A stretch of DNA of 64,000 nucleotides from Lysobacter firmicutimachus (lineage in GTDB: Bacteria > Pseudomonadota > Gammaproteobacteria > Xanthomonadales > Xanthomonadaceae). This document shows, piece after piece, positions 9,503 through 16,649 of this stretch. The stretch's first letter is position 1, and every line of letters starts with the position of its first letter. The position numbers and the translations under genes are program-made. Location: contig NZ_JBANDL010000002.1 of the NCBI RefSeq assembly GCF_037027445.1, positions 4,906,001 to 4,970,000 on the forward strand, in the 5' to 3' direction. A model generated the notes under the pieces. That model worked only from the letters and a program-made list of their open reading frames with translations. It had not been told where the DNA came from and made no database searches.

Positions 9503-10879
9503 ATGAGTCGCCGCGCGGAACTTGGTGACTTCCTGCATCTTCAGCGCGATGTAGCCGTCGATGAAGTCGTCGGTGAACACGCCGCCGGCCTTGAGGAAGT
9601 CGCGGTCCTTGTCCAGCGCTTCCAGGGCCTGGTCGAGCGAGTGGCACACGGTCGGGATGCCCTTCTCCTCTTCCGGCGGCAGGTCGTACAGGTCCTTGTC
9701 GCTCGGCGCGCCCGGATCGATCTGGTTCTTGATGCCGTCCAGGCCGGCCATCATCAGCGCGGCGAAGGTCAGGTAGCCGGACTGGATCGGGTCGGGGAAG
9801 CGCATCTCGATGCGGCGCGCCTTCGGGTTGGCCACGTACGGAATGCGGCAGCTCGCCGAACGGTTGCGCGCCGAGTAGGCCAGCATCACCGGCGCTTCGT
9901 AGCCCGGCACCAGGCGCTTGTAGCTGTTGGTGCCCGAGTTGGTGAAGGCGTTGATCGCGCGCGCGTGCTTGAACACGCCGCCGATGTACCACAGCGCCAG
10001 CTGCGACAGGCCGCCGTAGCCGTCGCCGGAGAACAGGTTGACGCCGCCCTTGGCGAAGGACTGGTGCACGTGCATGCCGCTGCCGTTGTCGCCTACGATC
10101 GGCTTGGGCATGAAGGTCGCGGTCTTGCCGTTGCGGTGGGCGACGTTCTTGATGATGTACTTCATCGTCAACAGTTCGTCGGCCTTGGCGACCAACGAGT
10201 TGAACTTGGTGCCGATTTCGCACTGGCCGGCGTTGGCGACTTCGTGGTGGTGCACTTCGACCTCGATGCCGACCTGCTCCAGGGTCTTGCACATCTCGGC
10301 GCGGATGTCGTGCAGCGAGTCCAGCGGAGCGACCGGGAAGTAGCCGCCCTTGATGCCCGGACGGTAGCCGCTGTTGCCGCCTTCGTATTCGCGCGCCGAG
10401 TTCCAGTGCGCCTCTTCCGAGTCGATATGGAAGAAGGTGTGGCCCATCTCGTTGGCGTAGCGCACCGAATCGAAGATGAAGAATTCCGGCTCCGGACCGA
10501 AGAAGGCCTGGTCGGCGATGCCGCTGGACTTCAGGTAGGCCTCGGCGCGCTTGGCGACGCCGCGCGGATCACGCGAGTAGGCCTGCATGGTGGCCGGGTC
10601 GAGGATGTCGCAGGTCAGCACCAGGGTCGGATCGGCGGTGAACGGATCCAGGAACGCGGTGGTCGAATCCGGCAGCAGGATCATGTCGGACTCGTTGATG
10701 CCCTTCCAGCCGCTGATCGAAGAGCCGTCGAACATCTTGCCGTCCTCGAACAGCGCCGGCTCGACGATCGACTTCGGGAAGGTCACGTGGTGCTGCACGC
10801 CACGCATGTCGGTGAAGCGCAGATCGACGAATTCGACCTTGTGGTCCTTGATGAGCTTTTCGACGTGTTCGAGGGACAT
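9470..10879 (-). CDS. glnA: Glutamine synthetase type I
   Basis: A 469-residue GSI-beta enzyme that condenses glutamate, ammonia and ATP to glutamine in the cytoplasm; the length equals E. coli GlnA. The start ([20 protein letters not shown]) matches the family. [22 protein letters not shown], the [10 protein letters not shown] loop and the NRSASCRIP block are intact. The adenylylation tyrosine is Tyr398 in [10 protein letters not shown], so activity control by GlnE is expected. There is no clear Shine-Dalgarno sequence; the leader is an AATCCC-rich repeat. It is controlled by a sigma-54 promoter and an NtrC-type site. Its extreme 3' end is duplicated downstream. Confidence 0.98.
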   Translation of the reverse strand: MSLEHVEKLIKDHKVEFVDLRFTDMRGVQHHVTFPKSIVEPALFEDGKMFDGSSISGWKGINESDMILLPDSTTAFLDPFTADPTLVLTCDILDPATMQAYSRDPRGVAKRAEAYLKSSGIADQAFFGPEPEFFIFDSVRYANEMGHTFFHIDSEEAHWNSAREYEGGNSGYRPGIKGGYFPVAPLDSLHDIRAEMCKTLEQVGIEVEVHHHEVANAGQCEIGTKFNSLVAKADELLTMKYIIKNVAHRNGKTATFMPKPIVGDNGSGMHVHQSFAKGGVNLFSGDGYGGLSQLALWYIGGVFKHARAINAFTNSGTNSYKRLVPGYEAPVMLAYSARNRSASCRIPYVANPKARRIEMRFPDPIQSGYLTFAALMMAGLDGIKNQIDPGAPSDKDLYDLPPEEEKGIPTVCHSLDQALEALDKDRDFLKAGGVFTDDFIDGYIALKMQEVTKFRAATHPLEYQMYYTI

Positions 10880-10888
10880 GACTGATCC

Positions 10889-10918
10889 GGGATTGGCGAT
10901 TGGGGATGGGGGATTCGT
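10889..10918 (-). repeat. AATCCC-type heptamer repeat in the glnA leader
   Basis: A degenerate run of GGGATT/GGGGATG units on the plus strand. Read in the glnA mRNA it is AATCCCCCATCCCCAATCG, ending about 10 nt before the start codon in place of a Shine-Dalgarno sequence. The same motif family recurs at 11143-11177, 54306-54336 and 56467-56493. Confidence 0.6.
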
Positions 10919-10955
10919 GCGCAGCGAGGGCGTTGGCGCCGCCTGCCCATAGGGA

Positions 10956-10973
10956 TAGCAAGCGCCATGCCAA
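10956..10973 (-). promoter_or_regulatory. Sigma-54 (RpoN) promoter of glnA
   Basis: On the minus strand the sequence is TTGGCATGGCGCTTGCTA. GG and GC are separated by exactly 10 nt, close to the TGGCACG-N4-TTGCA consensus. Transcription would start near 10946, giving a leader of about 65 nt. Confidence 0.88.
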
Positions 10974-11063
10974 GTTTTTCTGATCCGCAAGCGACTGTTT
11001 TTTATAAGGATCGTCGTGTCCGCCACGAACGAACGCACCAACCGGATGCACGAAACAGGGGCA

Positions 11064-11082
11064 TTGCACCAAGTTAGTGCAA
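11064..11082. promoter_or_regulatory. NtrC-type enhancer site upstream of glnA
   Basis: TTGCACCAAGTTAGTGCAA is a 19-bp near-perfect dyad that fits the NtrC consensus TGCAC(C/T)A-N-T(A/G)GTGCA. It lies about 100 bp upstream of the sigma-54 element, the normal enhancer distance. AT-rich DNA (10998-11010) lies between the two. It is also about 100 bp upstream of the divergent uppP start. Confidence 0.85.
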
Positions 11083-11142
11083 CACGCTTTCCGCTATCCT
11101 GACCCGCCGCCGCGCCTCCCCCGACCGCAGCGGCTCGAAGCC

Positions 11143-11177
11143 GAATCCCCTCTCCCGAATCCCCAATCCCCGCCCCC
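11143..11177 (+). repeat. AATCCCC-type heptamer repeat in the uppP leader
   Basis: CCGAATCCCCTCTCCCGAAT and the following CCCCAATCCCCGC form degenerate AATCCCC units. They end six bases before the uppP ATG and replace a Shine-Dalgarno sequence. The orientation toward the gene is the same as in the glnA leader. Confidence 0.6.
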
Positions 11178-11182
11178 AAAGC

Positions 11183-11989
11183 ATGACCGACCTGTTAGCC
11201 GCCCTGATCCTGGGCATCATCGAAGGCATCACCGAGTTCCTGCCGATTTCGAGCACCGGGCACCTGCTGATCGCCCAGCACTGGCTCGGCCACCGCTCCG
11301 ACCTGTTCAACATCTCGATCCAGGCCGGCGCGATCCTGGCGGTGGTGGTGATCTACTGGAAGCGGCTGTGGGAGCTGGCCACCGGCTTCGCCCGGCGCGA
11401 GAACCGCGACTACCTGTTCAAGCTCGGCGCCGCGTTCGGCGTCACCGCGGTGCTCGGCATCGCGGTCAAGAAAGCCGGTTTCCAGTTGCCCGATCAGGTC
11501 CTGCCGATCGCCTGGGCGCTGGTGCTGGGCGGGGTGTGGATGATCGCCGCCGAGCATTTCGCCGCCAAGCGCGCCGCCACGCTCGGCGAGCGCAGCGCGA
11601 TCACCTGGACTGTGGCGATCCTGGTCGGCATCGCCCAGGTGATCGCCGGCGTGTTTCCGGGCACTTCGCGTTCGGGCGCGACCATCTTCATCGCGCTGCT
11701 CGCCGGCACCACCAGCCGCGCCGCGGCGACCGAGTTCACTTTCCTGGTCGGAATCCCGACCATGTTCGCCGCCACCGGCTACGAACTGCTCGACGTGCTC
11801 GGCACGCCGGCCGCTGCGAACGAGGACTGGAACGCACTCGGCGTGGCCTTCGCCGCCTCGGCGGTGACCGCCTTCATCGCGGTGAAGTGGCTGCTGCGCT
11901 ATATCCAGACCCACCGTTTCACCGCTTTCGCGATCTACCGCTTCGTATTCGGCGCGGCGCTGTTGCTGCTGATGCCGTCGGGCAGTTGA
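11183..11989 (+). CDS. uppP: Undecaprenyl-diphosphate phosphatase
   Basis: A 268-residue integral inner-membrane enzyme (UppP/BacA). It dephosphorylates undecaprenyl pyrophosphate to recycle the lipid carrier for peptidoglycan; overexpression gives bacitracin resistance in other species. Both catalytic blocks are present: [14 protein letters not shown] near residue 14 and the PGTSRSG motif near residue 160. Multiple hydrophobic helices span the rest. The length is normal. It is divergent from glnA; no Shine-Dalgarno sequence is visible before the ATG. It is 19 bp from the next gene, so possibly cotranscribed with it. Confidence 0.97.
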   Translation: MTDLLAALILGIIEGITEFLPISSTGHLLIAQHWLGHRSDLFNISIQAGAILAVVVIYWKRLWELATGFARRENRDYLFKLGAAFGVTAVLGIAVKKAGFQLPDQVLPIAWALVLGGVWMIAAEHFAAKRAATLGERSAITWTVAILVGIAQVIAGVFPGTSRSGATIFIALLAGTTSRAAATEFTFLVGIPTMFAATGYELLDVLGTPAAANEDWNALGVAFAASAVTAFIAVKWLLRYIQTHRFTAFAIYRFVFGAALLLLMPSGS

Positions 11990-12008
11990 TCGCTTTCCGG
12001 AGCCCGCC

Positions 12009-12518
12009 ATGCACGATCCCGACGAATCCGATCCGCAACGCCTGCTCGACTATCAGGAACTGTCCGCGCCGGAACGCTACGCGGCCTGGCTGGACGCGGT
12101 CGCCCGCGAGGGCCGGCTGTGGGTGGCGGTGTCCGGCGAGTACGTGCTGACCCTGTTCGACGACGACGGCCAGGAGCTGCTGCCGGTGTGGCCTTCGGCC
12201 GAGACCGCGCGCGCCTCGCTGGCGCCGGCGGCGAACCTCAAGGACTACGCACCGGCCTCGCACGAGCTGGCGGCCTGGCGCGAACGCGCCGTGCCGGCGC
12301 TGGAGCAGGACGGCCTGCTGGTCGGCGTGTTCCCGAACGCTCAGCGGCAATGCGCGGTGATCGAACCGGCGCAGGTCTTGGCCCATCTGGATGCACTGCT
12401 CGTCGACGGAGCGGTCGGCGACGGCGCGGACAAGAGCGGCGATACGGCGGACAGCGGCATCGATCTCGAACAGGCGCGGCGGGCGCTGGCGCAGAAGTTC
12501 GCCCAACCCAAGGACTGA
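12009..12518 (+). CDS. DUF2750 family protein
   Basis: A 169-residue soluble protein with no signal peptide. Residues 20-130 follow the DUF2750 pattern: ERYAAWLDAV, then a strand reading LWVAVSGEYVLTLFDDDGQE, the LPVWPSAETA block, a central AAWRERAVPALEQDGLLVGV segment, and VIEPAQVLAHLDAL. The last 40 residues are an acidic linker and a short helix (LEQARRALAQKFAQPKD). DUF2750 proteins have no established function; they resemble small immunity or housekeeping proteins. It is close behind uppP. Confidence 0.75.
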   Translation: MHDPDESDPQRLLDYQELSAPERYAAWLDAVAREGRLWVAVSGEYVLTLFDDDGQELLPVWPSAETARASLAPAANLKDYAPASHELAAWRERAVPALEQDGLLVGVFPNAQRQCAVIEPAQVLAHLDALLVDGAVGDGADKSGDTADSGIDLEQARRALAQKFAQPKD

Positions 12519-12606
12519 GCGCCGGCTCCCGGCTTTGCCGGCGGCGCGCCGCTAAGATCGCAGCTCCGGCCGGCGCGGTTCGCGGCCTCCGACCAGGAAG
12601 GTCCTC

Positions 12607-13149
12607 ATGCATCGGTTGATCTTGGCGCTGTCGCTCGCCGGCGCGATGACGACGGCCGCAGCGGCCGTGGCGGCGGAAAAGCCGCCGGTCGCTACCCAGC
12701 CTGCCGCTGCCCAGTCCGTAACCGCCAAGCCGGACGCCCGCCTGGCCGAGCGGCTGCAGTCGGTCGACTGGCGGCCGGTATGGGCCCGCGACGCCCACGG
12801 CAGACCGGTAGTCGCATTGAACCTCACGCTCGGGCGCGACCTGCGCGCGCGCTTCCGCAACGGCGCCTACGAACTGATCGGCGTGTGCAACACCGTCAGC
12901 GGCGCGTACCGGGTCGAAGGCGGTCGGCTGTTGCGCGACCGCCGGCTCGATACGGTGGAAACCACCGCCGGCTGCCAGCGCGACATGGCGGCCGAGCGGG
13001 CCTTCTTCGCCCAGCCGCTGCTCGATACACGCATTTCCATCGACCGGGATTGGAAGCGGCGCGTGTGGACGCTGCATGCGGTCGCCGACGACGGCTCGCG
13101 CATGGAACTGGTCGAAGCAACGGCATTGAAGACGGCGCCGGGTCGCTGA
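12607..13149 (+). CDS. Secreted META-domain-like protein
   Basis: A 180-residue protein with a signal peptide (MHRLILALSLAGAMTTAAAA, cleavage near VAAE) but no lipobox cysteine. The mature part resembles META/HslJ domains: YELIGVCNTVSGAYRVEGGR, then the conserved TTAGCQRDMAAERAFF segment, and a C-terminal strand around DDGSRMELVEA. META domains occur in periplasmic or outer-membrane proteins of unknown biochemical role. It is the first of three tandem genes of this kind. GAAGG-like purines (12597-12601) precede the ATG. Confidence 0.7.
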   Translation: MHRLILALSLAGAMTTAAAAVAAEKPPVATQPAAAQSVTAKPDARLAERLQSVDWRPVWARDAHGRPVVALNLTLGRDLRARFRNGAYELIGVCNTVSGAYRVEGGRLLRDRRLDTVETTAGCQRDMAAERAFFAQPLLDTRISIDRDWKRRVWTLHAVADDGSRMELVEATALKTAPGR

Positions 13150-13423
13150 AGCGACGCCGGGCCGGCGAACTGTTTGCTTCTTCGACAACGTGACCGGTCT
13201 GGCGTTTTTGCCGGCTGCGGCCATAGCGCGGCACGGCATGCGCGCCCCAGGCTATGCCATTCCGCCCAGGGCGCGGCCATGCCCTCGCCGGCCGAGGATC
13301 GCGGCGGCAGTGTCGGCGGCGAGGCGCGACCGCGACGAGAGCGACCGCCACGCGCCGCCGCCCCGATCGCCGCAACGCACTCGAGCCCGAATTCGCTCTG
13401 CCCTGCCCGACCGAGAAAGCCGC

Positions 13424-14338
13424 ATGGTTACGTTCGCTTCGTTTCGCTCTTCCAAGCCCGGCGCATTGCGGTTCGCCGTATCGGTCGCGGTGCCGCTGGC
13501 GCTGGCCGTCGCATCGGCCGGCTGCGGCTTCGGTGGGTCGCGCGACGGCGGCAACGCCGCGCCGGCCAGCGCCGTTTCGGTGCCGCAGCGCGCCGCCAAC
13601 GAGAGCGACCTGGCCGAGTACCAATGGCAGGTGCAGCTGGCGACGCGCGCCGACGGCAGCGCCCTGGCCATGTTGCAGGCCGACGCCGATCGCCAGGTGC
13701 GGGTCGATTTCCGCCATCGCCGCATGGCCTTCAGCGGCGGAGCCAACACCGTGTCGGTCGACTATCGGCTCGAAGGCGCGCGCATCGTCGCGGTGGGCGA
13801 CGGCTTCGAAACGACCCTGATCGGCACCTCGCAAGAACGCGCGCAAGCGATCGACGACGCGCTGCTGCGTTACCTCAAGCCGCCGTTCCGGCAACGCCTG
13901 CACGGCAGCGGCGCGACCCAGCGACTGCACCTGACCGGCGCCGACGGTACGACCCTGGTGCTGCAAACCGCGGACGCGCCCTACGGCGCCAAGGGCGAGG
14001 ACGTGAGCCTGGAAATCGCCGCCGTGCCGCGCACCTGCTCGGTCGGCTGCGCGCCCTTGAATCCGCCCGCCCCGAACTGCGTCTCGGCGCGCAGGCTGCA
14101 CTGGGTCGACGACAGGCCGCAGCCGGCATCGGCATGGTTCGACTTGCCGCTGCATGTCTTCGATGGTCCACGTCCCCGGCCCGGCCGGCGCCAAGTGCTG
14201 CAAACGCGTCATTACCCGAGCCTGAGCGGACAGGCCTGCTCGCTGGGCGTGTATCGGGTCGAAGAGATCGCCGATGTCGCAGCGCTGGCTCAAATCGCAG
14301 CGCAGGGCGACACGGTCGCCGCCCCCGCACAGCCCTGA
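13424..14338 (+). CDS. Divergent META-like lipoprotein
   Basis: A 304-residue predicted lipoprotein. The start at 13424 is chosen because it places a lipobox (VASAGC) at a normal distance from a hydrophobic signal; the frame is open upstream but gives an arginine-rich N-terminus. The layout copies the next gene: a META-like first half (YQWQVQLATRADGSALAMLQ, then FRHRRMAFSGGANTVSVDYR) and a Cys-containing second half. The GGCN and TTxMAC cysteines of true META domains are replaced (GGAN, TTLIGT), so the fold may be kept without the disulfide. Function unknown. It looks like a diverged tandem duplicate. Confidence 0.65.
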   Translation: MVTFASFRSSKPGALRFAVSVAVPLALAVASAGCGFGGSRDGGNAAPASAVSVPQRAANESDLAEYQWQVQLATRADGSALAMLQADADRQVRVDFRHRRMAFSGGANTVSVDYRLEGARIVAVGDGFETTLIGTSQERAQAIDDALLRYLKPPFRQRLHGSGATQRLHLTGADGTTLVLQTADAPYGAKGEDVSLEIAAVPRTCSVGCAPLNPPAPNCVSARRLHWVDDRPQPASAWFDLPLHVFDGPRPRPGRRQVLQTRHYPSLSGQACSLGVYRVEEIADVAALAQIAAQGDTVAAPAQP

Positions 14339-14441
14339 GCGGCGCAGGCGAACCCGACCCGCGGCTGAACGCGCTCAACCCCACCGCGCGCGCGGGGCCG
14401 TTGATCCGATCTTCGCAGTTCAACCCGGATCATTGCGCCCC

Positions 14442-15302
14442 ATGAATATCCAACGCCCCCTGCTCCTCGCCGCCGCGCTGTCCAGCGTCCTGCTCGCCGC
14501 CTGCGCCGCGCCTTCGACCAACCACAACGGCGCCGACGCCGGCGCCAAGCCCGAGAGCGCCGCCCTGGATGCGGCCAAGTCCGACCCGGCGCCGGCCGCG
14601 TCCGCGATCGAGCTGCCCGCCTACGTCTGGCACCTGGAGCGCGCCAGCGACGCCGCCGGCAAGCCGATCGCGCTGCTGCAGCGCGAAGGCAAGTACGGCC
14701 TGCAGCTGAGTTTCCGCGACGGGCGCCTCGGCGTGTCCGGCGGTTGCAACCGCGCCGGCGCCGCGTATGCGTTGAGCGGCGGCAAGATCGAGATCAAGTC
14801 CTTCCAGACCACGCTCATGGCCTGCCAGGACCAGCGCCTGATGCAGATGGACAGCGAGATCGCCAAGCAGTTGGAAGGCAGCGCCCAGTACGCGATCCAG
14901 GGCGAAGCGCCGCAGCCGCGCCTGTTGCTGACCACGGCCTCGGGCGCCAAGCTCGAACTCAGCGGCGAGCCGACCGCGGAAACCCGCTATGGCGGCCCCG
15001 GCACGACCGCGTTCTTCGAAGTGGACGCGCAGCGCCGCACCTGCCCGCATCCGCTGATGCCGAACCACCAGTGCCTGTGGGTGCGCGAGCGCAAGTACGA
15101 CGGCAACGGCGTAGCGCTCAAGCCGGACGGCGAGTGGCAGTTCCTGTACCAGGAGATCGAGGGCTACACCCACGAACCCGGCGTGCGCAACGTGGTGCGG
15201 GTGAAGAAGTTCGACGTCAAGAACCCGCCGGCCGACGCATCGTCGGTGGCTTACGTGCTCGACATGGTGGTCGAGAGCGAGCTGGTCTCGCCCAAGCGAT
15301 AA
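14442..15302 (+). CDS. META and DUF4377 domain lipoprotein
   Basis: A 286-residue lipoprotein with lipobox LLAAC (Cys20). Residues 50-165 form a META domain: LQLSFRDGRLGVSGGCNRAG and TTLMACQDQRLMQMDSEI, with the conserved cysteine pair. Residues 180-280 form a DUF4377-like domain: FFEVDAQRRTCPHPLMPNHQ, CLWVRERKYDGNG, then WQFLYQEIEGYTHEPGVRNV. The start ATG at 14442 gives the lipobox; the upstream frame does not. META plus DUF4377 proteins occur in Xanthomonadaceae next to other META lipoproteins and are linked to envelope stress by analogy with HslJ (inference). Confidence 0.82.
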   Translation: MNIQRPLLLAAALSSVLLAACAAPSTNHNGADAGAKPESAALDAAKSDPAPAASAIELPAYVWHLERASDAAGKPIALLQREGKYGLQLSFRDGRLGVSGGCNRAGAAYALSGGKIEIKSFQTTLMACQDQRLMQMDSEIAKQLEGSAQYAIQGEAPQPRLLLTTASGAKLELSGEPTAETRYGGPGTTAFFEVDAQRRTCPHPLMPNHQCLWVRERKYDGNGVALKPDGEWQFLYQEIEGYTHEPGVRNVVRVKKFDVKNPPADASSVAYVLDMVVESELVSPKR

Positions 15303-15332
15303 GCGCCGCTCGATCGTCCGGTGCGGGCGCGC

Positions 15333-15809
15333 TCAGCGCGTCCGCACCACCCGGGTGCGCGGCAGACGATCGTGCCAGCCGAGCCCGGCGAACAGCACCG
15401 ACAGCGGCTCGAACGGAATCAACCGGCACAGCGTGCGCCCCAGCACCTGGCCCCAGGTCGGCGGCCGCCCCTGTTCGTCGACCACTCGCGTGCCGGTGAC
15501 CAGCTTGCCCAGGGTCGCGCCGAACATGCCTTCCAGCGGCACGTAATAGACCAGCATCAGCACGATGTTGAAGCCGATGTCGCGCGCCAGGTTGGGCTGC
15601 TCGAGCGCGGCGATCGCGGCCTCGCCGGCGACCAGGCCGTAGCCCATGGCGCCGACGAACATCATCGCCAGCATGGCGACGGTGTCGATCAAATGATTCG
15701 CCAGGCGCCGGCCGCGACCGGCGTCCACCAGCGTGCCGATCCGTTCCGACACGGCCACCGCCGCCTGCGGCGCGTGGTAGGGGTTGTGCTGCTCTTCCAT
15801 GCGCGACAC
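15333..15809 (-). CDS. RDD family membrane protein
   Basis: A 158-residue integral membrane protein. A hydrophilic head contains NPYHAP, common in small membrane proteins of this group. The RDD region follows: RRLANHLIDTVAMLAMMFVG with helix 1, a second helix near NIVLMLVYYVPLEG, then GATLGKLVTGTRVVDEQGRP and GRTLCRLIPFEPLSVLF. In the canonical RDD signature the first motif is RxxA..iD, retained here as RRLANHLID. The substrate or role is unknown; some members act in ion or osmolyte exchange. It converges with the META cluster. Confidence 0.82.
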   Translation of the reverse strand: MSRMEEQHNPYHAPQAAVAVSERIGTLVDAGRGRRLANHLIDTVAMLAMMFVGAMGYGLVAGEAAIAALEQPNLARDIGFNIVLMLVYYVPLEGMFGATLGKLVTGTRVVDEQGRPPTWGQVLGRTLCRLIPFEPLSVLFAGLGWHDRLPRTRVVRTR

Positions 15810-15906
15810 CGTTCGTCCTGGATGAGGGCGCGACTCTAAGCCGGCCGCCGTCCTGCCGCAATCCGCGTCGAACGCGCTTCGGCGCAGCCCCTCGGGCGCG
15901 CCGCGC

Positions 15907-16533
15907 TCAGCCTTCGACCGCGGGGTTCAACGAGTACGTCGCATAGGTCGTCGCCTGGCCCAGCACATGCCCCTGCATGGCGTAGAACACGTCCGCGGCG
16001 GTGAAGCGCGGGCCCAGCGCCAACCGCTCGACGTCGAGCGCGAACAGGCGGAAGAAATAGCGGTGCAGGCGCAGGTCGTTCGGCGGCGGGAAAGCGCCGT
16101 CGTAGCCGTACCAGTCGCCGGCCATGTCCGGGTCGGCGGCGAACCAGCCGGTGTAATCGTTCAGCCCCTGGCGCGAGCCGCCGGGGCCGGCCGGATCGCG
16201 CTTGCCGTGGGCGACCACGCCGTCGCTGCAGCTGCCGGCGGCGATTTCGCGCAGGTCGGCCGGCAGGTCGGCGACCACCCAATGGATGAAATCGCAGCGC
16301 ACCTGATGTTCGGGGATCTGCACGTCGGCGCGGCCGACCATCTCGGCCACGGTCGGCACGTCGGGATCGATGCAGATCAGCGCGAACGAACGGGTGCCGG
16401 CCGGGACGTCGTCCCAGGCCAGATGCGGATTGCGGTTGGCGGCGAAACCGTAGCCGTCGCCGCTGGCCTGGCCGGCGGCGAACTCGACCGGCAGGCGCCG
16501 GCCATGCTCGAAGCTGTTGCTGTGGATGCGCAT
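15907..16533 (-). CDS. YbhB/YbcL-family (PEBP-like) protein
   Basis: A 208-residue cytoplasmic protein of the Raf-kinase-inhibitor/PEBP-like group. Visible family marks are NPHLAWDDVPAGTRSFALIC, the IDPDVP and DFIHWVVADLPAD segments that form the ligand pocket, YDGAFPPPND, HRYFFRLFALD, and a C-terminal GHVLGQATTYATY. The length is somewhat above the E. coli YbhB size (158) because of insertions in the 60-140 region. The biochemical role in bacteria is not established. Confidence 0.88.
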   Translation of the reverse strand: MRIHSNSFEHGRRLPVEFAAGQASGDGYGFAANRNPHLAWDDVPAGTRSFALICIDPDVPTVAEMVGRADVQIPEHQVRCDFIHWVVADLPADLREIAAGSCSDGVVAHGKRDPAGPGGSRQGLNDYTGWFAADPDMAGDWYGYDGAFPPPNDLRLHRYFFRLFALDVERLALGPRFTAADVFYAMQGHVLGQATTYATYSLNPAVEG

Positions 16534-16649
16534 CGGAACTCCTTTTGTGCGGCGGCCGCGCCGGCACGATCGCGGCGCGGCGGAACGGGACGGTCAGGAC
16601 ACGGACGATACGGCAAGGCCGCGCGCGCGAAAGCGCGCGGCGGCCCGGA

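Noticed and set aside
13190..13423. N-terminal extension of the second META-like lipoprotein
   Set aside because: Arg-rich and without a signal; the lipobox begins from the ATG at 13424.
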